Position numbers and translations under genes: made by a program
IMG/VR virus record: IMGVR_UViG_3300010153_000037
Span: 1 to 35,775 of that record
Source: a virus
Direction: 5' to 3' (one strand)
Length of the DNA: 35,775 nt
Shown: in pieces, positions 33,307 to 35,775 of the stretch
Numbering within the stretch: the stretch's first letter is position 1
Layout of the letters: every line of letters starts with the position of its first letter
The notes under the pieces: generated by a model
What the model was told of the DNA's origin: nothing
Seen by the model: the letters and a program-made list of their open reading frames with translations, nothing else
Databases searched by the model: none

Positions 33307-34320
33307 CTAGGCTAAACCTTTTTGTGCCATCTTTTGATTTGCGAATTGGTCAAACCTGCTTTCCGTAGGGGCATCACCTGTTGCACCAGCAGACGGTGAG
33401 CTTCCTAAAGAGCCTGTATAAGCAGATCTTTTCTTCGCAATTTCAACAAGACGCTCCATTTCTGGAGAGTTGAGATTGTTTTTATAATCTTGCATCAGCT
33501 TCATTGTTAATGACGGGTCGATAAGATCCTCCATTGTGTATCCACGCTCTGCCATAAACACTGGGAAGTTTTGTGCCGCTTCGTCTGGCAGACCAAGTTG
33601 CTGTTGAACACTGTCTATGTTGTTCCCGATTTGCTTTTGCATGGCTTGGATCTGCATATTGTTTGCATTATCCATCGTGTCTTTAGCGGCATTGACGTTG
33701 CCCTGTGACATCTGAAGAACCTGTTGGAGCATACCTTCCATCTTTGACATTCTGTCGCCCATGTTGTTCATGCCAGACGTATTGCCTTGCATCATTTCTG
33801 CATATCCAGGGGGAAGGGAGATTGCGTTGTCTTCAGACCACTTTGTCAAAGCGTCGCCCATGTTTTCTTGACCTGCTTTTGCAGGTTGCTCACCTTTGGT
33901 ATTCCCCATTTCAGGGTTCTTTCTACTAGACTTCAAAATGTTTTCTAGTGTACCTGCTACGTCCTTCGGTTGCATGTTTGGGTTTGCTCTAAGGATTTTT
34001 GCGACCAGATCGTTAACTGGCTTTAAGTTTGCATTTTGATAATTTAATGCGGCGTATCTCTGCATAGTTGAAGAGATTTGCTTTGGGGTCATGTTGCGTG
34101 TTTTACCATCACCCATTTCTATCTCGTAGACAACAGCTTCCGCTTGCATCTTGTCGCCTTCAGTTTGAGGACTTCCTTTTGCAGACGCTTTGTCTTCGTT
34201 ACTGTCTTTTGCTTTTGGATCTGGTGCTGGTGTTGGTGTAGGTTCAACAGGCATATTGTTGGGCGTACCGAGCTTCGCCGTTGAGATACTGTCGATTATT
34301 GCTTTGTCGTCTATAGCCAT
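33307..34320 (-). CDS. Capsid scaffold protein candidate
   Basis: The 337-aa product is typical of podovirus scaffolds: a Pro/Thr-rich acidic N-terminus (MPVEPTPTPAPDPKAKDSNED), then helices with MTPKQISSTMQRYAALNYQN, a Met/Gln-rich coiled coil (about 185-240: MSKMEGMLQQVLQMSQGN, MQIQAMQKQIGNNIDSVQQQ) and a charged C-terminus (SRFDQFANQKMAQKGLA). It directs capsid assembly and leaves or is cleaved on maturation. It lies one cassette upstream of the capsid gene. ATG 34320 follows AAGGAGTAATA. Confidence 0.78.
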   Translation of the reverse strand: MAIDDKAIIDSISTAKLGTPNNMPVEPTPTPAPDPKAKDSNEDKASAKGSPQTEGDKMQAEAVVYEIEMGDGKTRNMTPKQISSTMQRYAALNYQNANLKPVNDLVAKILRANPNMQPKDVAGTLENILKSSRKNPEMGNTKGEQPAKAGQENMGDALTKWSEDNAISLPPGYAEMMQGNTSGMNNMGDRMSKMEGMLQQVLQMSQGNVNAAKDTMDNANNMQIQAMQKQIGNNIDSVQQQLGLPDEAAQNFPVFMAERGYTMEDLIDPSLTMKLMQDYKNNLNSPEMERLVEIAKKRSAYTGSLGSSPSAGATGDAPTESRFDQFANQKMAQKGLA

Positions 34321-34329
34321 TATTACTCC

Positions 34330-34349
34330 TTGGGAGGCCGTAGCGTCCC
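34330..34349 (-). promoter_or_regulatory. ACGCTACGGCCT element before the scaffold gene
   Basis: The minus strand reads GGGA-CGCTACGGCC-TCCC. The central decamer is identical to the one before the capsid gene, while the flanking complementary tetramers differ (GGGA/TCCC versus TGTA/TACA). It lies just 5' of the CCAAGGAG ribosome site. Confidence 0.5.
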
Positions 34350-34371
34350 GATTAAATTGAATGTGATGGCA

Positions 34372-34641
34372 TTATGTATTGCTGTTGATACTCTTGTCGT
34401 CCCTCGTTAAAGCTATTTCAGCTTCAAACTTTGACCTGAGTTTTGTCGGCATATCCAGTAGGGCTTTCGCCGCAAATATAGTTCCTCTTCTAAAGTTTAT
34501 TTCATCCAAAGACATTGTCGGTGATTCTGCGATTGCCATTGCGGAAGAAACGATTTCCTCCTCCATTACTTTACGCATGACTGTCCACCCTTTGCTATTC
34601 TCAAGGGTATCTATCGCATTCAGCGAAGCCTTTGGGTTCAT
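34372..34641 (-). CDS. Small helical hypothetical protein, 89 aa
   Basis: The product MNPKASLNAIDTLENSKGW... is all-helical and charged (VMRKVMEEEIVSSAMAIAES, EINFRRGTIFAAKALLDMP), ending with a flexible Asp/Ser/Asn tail. Proteins of this size and kind are often found just before scaffold genes in marine podoviruses, but I cannot name a family. Its ATG overlaps the stop of the basic 42-aa gene (ATGA at 34638-34641). Confidence 0.7.
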   Translation of the reverse strand: MNPKASLNAIDTLENSKGWTVMRKVMEEEIVSSAMAIAESPTMSLDEINFRRGTIFAAKALLDMPTKLRSKFEAEIALTRDDKSINSNT

Positions 34642-34766
34642 CTCTTCTTAGCTGATTTCTTCTTTATTGCTTTACCTGCCATAACCGCACCATGACCTTT
34701 CGGGCCAGACGAGGTTTTATGAGGTATGCTACCCATGTAGGGTTTTAAGTTAGGCTGTTTTCCCAT
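34638..34766 (-). CDS. Small basic Lys/Gly-rich protein, 42 aa
   Basis: ATG 34766 overlaps the previous stop as TAATG and has GGAAA upstream; an ATG at 34778 would add four residues. The product MGKQPNLKPYMGSIPHKTSS... ends AIKKKSAKKR and is strongly basic. Similar Lys/Gly-rich micro-proteins occur in phage virion blocks and may bind DNA. No family is named with confidence. Confidence 0.6.
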   Translation of the reverse strand: MGKQPNLKPYMGSIPHKTSSGPKGHGAVMAGKAIKKKSAKKR

Positions 34767-34939
34767 TATATTTTCCATAACATAGTTGATAATAAAAGTA
34801 TGATAGCAGACGCAGTACCTATAAGTAGTCCCTCTATCCGTTTCAGACGGACAAAAAGTTCTTTGAACTGGATTGATGTCTCTGTTTCCAGTTTTGTTAA
34901 GCGTCTGTCTAGCGATGATATTGTTGGCTTATCTATCAT
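34766..34939 (-). CDS. Coiled-coil tail-anchored membrane protein, 57 aa
   Basis: The 57-aa product begins MIDKPTISSLDRRLTKLETE, a short coiled coil, followed by a hydrophobic C-terminal segment (IEGLLIGTASAIILLLSTML). This XhlA-like layout is seen in phage membrane-associated lysis and surface proteins. It sits between a beta-rich surface protein and small virion genes, so its partner is unclear. The start overlaps the previous stop (ATGA). Confidence 0.65.
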   Translation of the reverse strand: MIDKPTISSLDRRLTKLETETSIQFKELFVRLKRIEGLLIGTASAIILLLSTMLWKI

Positions 34940-35427
34940 GCGGCTATTTCCTGTAGAGTTATACGGCTTCCAGCAAGTGTAACTACACTGCCATTACCAT
35001 CTGCTCTACTTTGTGTTTTATATGTAGTACTGCTTGTAGTACTTGGGCTGTCTAACTCATGTGAAGTCCACCAAACGTAAGTTGCACCATTGCTACCTGC
35101 GAAGTCATGGCTTCCATGGCTTTGACCTATAGTGTAATTATCGCCATTACCAATTACTGTACTCCCTCTAAGTAATTTAAGGCCGCCTAGCCAGTTATCA
35201 GATACTGTTCTTGCCACATTTGTTGGCTGTGTAACAATTACAAGTATCTTACTGCTTGATGACGTAGGAGTAATTGAAGCTGATAGACTTGTATCAGTCC
35301 AGCTAGTAGTAGCATTACTATTTTGAGATGATTGAACAGCGGTAACTACTTGCAACACACTTCCACTCGGCATCTTTGAATGAGGAACAACAGCTTGCCC
35401 TGTGTAATTTATTTTAGTTAGTGCCAT
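34936..35427 (-). CDS. Beta-rich virion surface / fibre-like protein, 163 aa
   Basis: After MALTKINYTGQAVVPHSKMP comes GSVLQVVTAVQSS and a Ser/Thr-rich series of strands (TDTSLSASITPTSSSSKILV, NWLGGLKLLRGSTVIGNG, ATYVWWTSHELDSPSTT), ending SRITLQEIAA. The SxTDTSLSASITP...SKILV pattern recurs in marine phage fibre and decoration proteins and is likely a jelly-roll fold. ATG 35427 has GAGGAG upstream. Receptor binding or capsid decoration is inferred. Confidence 0.65.
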   Translation of the reverse strand: MALTKINYTGQAVVPHSKMPSGSVLQVVTAVQSSQNSNATTSWTDTSLSASITPTSSSSKILVIVTQPTNVARTVSDNWLGGLKLLRGSTVIGNGDNYTIGQSHGSHDFAGSNGATYVWWTSHELDSPSTTSSTTYKTQSRADGNGSVVTLAGSRITLQEIAA

Positions 35428-35442
35428 GTTGTTCTCCTCATT

Positions 35443-35775
35443 TTATGCTACTGCTGGAGCTATCCACTCAAAGCAAATCATTGTATCAAAGTCATTAGTA
35501 GAACCCTTAAGTGTAATAGAAGCACTTGATCCCACATACATATAACATTGATCTCCAGTGTGGTTAAAATTGTAGTACCTCATTCTATTAGAAACCAGAT
35601 AAGTTGAGCTACTTTCAGAGATATGTACATTATCATACAGATCTCCACCAACAGTACTTCCACCATTAGGTGTAAACTTTAAATCTACTTGTATCCACCT
35701 AGAATCATTACTACAAGAAAAATGAGCTTCGCAGTAAACTCTGTAAAGACCAAGTTTACTTGTTGTAAAACTGCC
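35443..35775 (-). CDS. C1q-like beta-sandwich protein, cut by the right edge
   Basis: The frame is open from the right edge to a TAA at 35445-35443 and yields 110 residues without its N-terminus. Strand pattern LGLYRVYCEAHFSC, WIQVDLKFTPNGG, CYMYVGSSASITLKGS, DTMICFEWIAP resembles a C1q/TNF-like jelly roll, a fold used by phages for trimeric surface proteins. It precedes the 163-aa surface protein, with 15 nt between them, and may form part of the same fibre or decoration. Confidence 0.6.
   Translation of the reverse strand, partial: GSFTTSKLGLYRVYCEAHFSCSNDSRWIQVDLKFTPNGGSTVGGDLYDNVHISESSSTYLVSNRMRYYNFNHTGDQCYMYVGSSASITLKGSTNDFDTMICFEWIAPAVA

Overview
The window looks like a large part of a tailed, podovirus-type bacteriophage genome, probably a marine phage of a Gram-negative (perhaps alphaproteobacterial) host. 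This rests on densely packed, overlapping genes, a T7-like order of virion genes (scaffold, SU10-like capsid, adaptor, tail, fibre, then three successively larger internal or ejection-type proteins), two lytic enzymes and a holin, and small conserved proteins of the kind common in marine phage genomes. Host and taxonomy are inference; no terminase, portal, DNA polymerase, integrase or tRNA was recognised, so genome parts must lie outside the window.

Layout: (1) 1-828, + strand: a cut-off gene, an acidic unknown, a winged-helix protein, a Cys-rich mini-protein and a 50-aa protein, closed by a UUCG-loop terminator. (2) 821-3513, - strand: overlapping accessory genes, including a Holliday-junction-resolvase-like nuclease, a DUF7768-like protein, Cys-motif proteins, and a membrane protein whose only well-placed start is ATC. 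(3) 3604-3914: a heavily structured leader and a small + gene. (4) 3889-5989, - strand: primase-polymerase/helicase fusion preceded by a Cro/YdaS-like HTH gene. (5) 6102-8602, + strand: recombination module of Sak4-like ATPase, SSB-like protein, Cas4-like Fe-S exonuclease and DUF6378 protein. The HTH and Sak4 genes diverge from a promoter region holding a TTGACAC...GTGTCAA inverted repeat. (6) 8685-35775, - strand: one long late block. Read in transcription order from the right edge it holds two beta-rich surface-type proteins (the first cut off), small proteins, scaffold, a terminator, a SleB hydrolase plus nuclease pair, major capsid protein, a UUCG hairpin, adaptor, tail, fibre, 781-, 469- and 898-aa virion proteins, a 3381-aa giant, an EF-hand membrane protein, holin, M15 peptidase and small proteins.

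Working together: the HTH protein probably controls the switch between the leftward replication gene and the rightward recombination genes. PrimPol/helicase, Sak4, SSB, the exonuclease and the resolvase form a replication-recombination set. The late block builds the capsid and short tail, loads ejection proteins and lyses the host.

Most notable is the 3381-aa protein. It combines a glycine-rich N-terminal hydrophobic segment, a metallopeptidase-like domain with an intact HEIGH motif, an apparently dead copy of such a domain (HAVAQ), and an ADP-ribosyltransferase-like domain. It sits in the position of T7 gp16, which suggests effector enzymes delivered with the genome. RNA-level structure is also conspicuous: the giant gene's ribosome-binding site lies in a hairpin, the capsid and 898-aa genes share a hairpin motif fused to their stop codons, and scaffold and capsid leaders share a decamer flanked by different but complementary tetramers.
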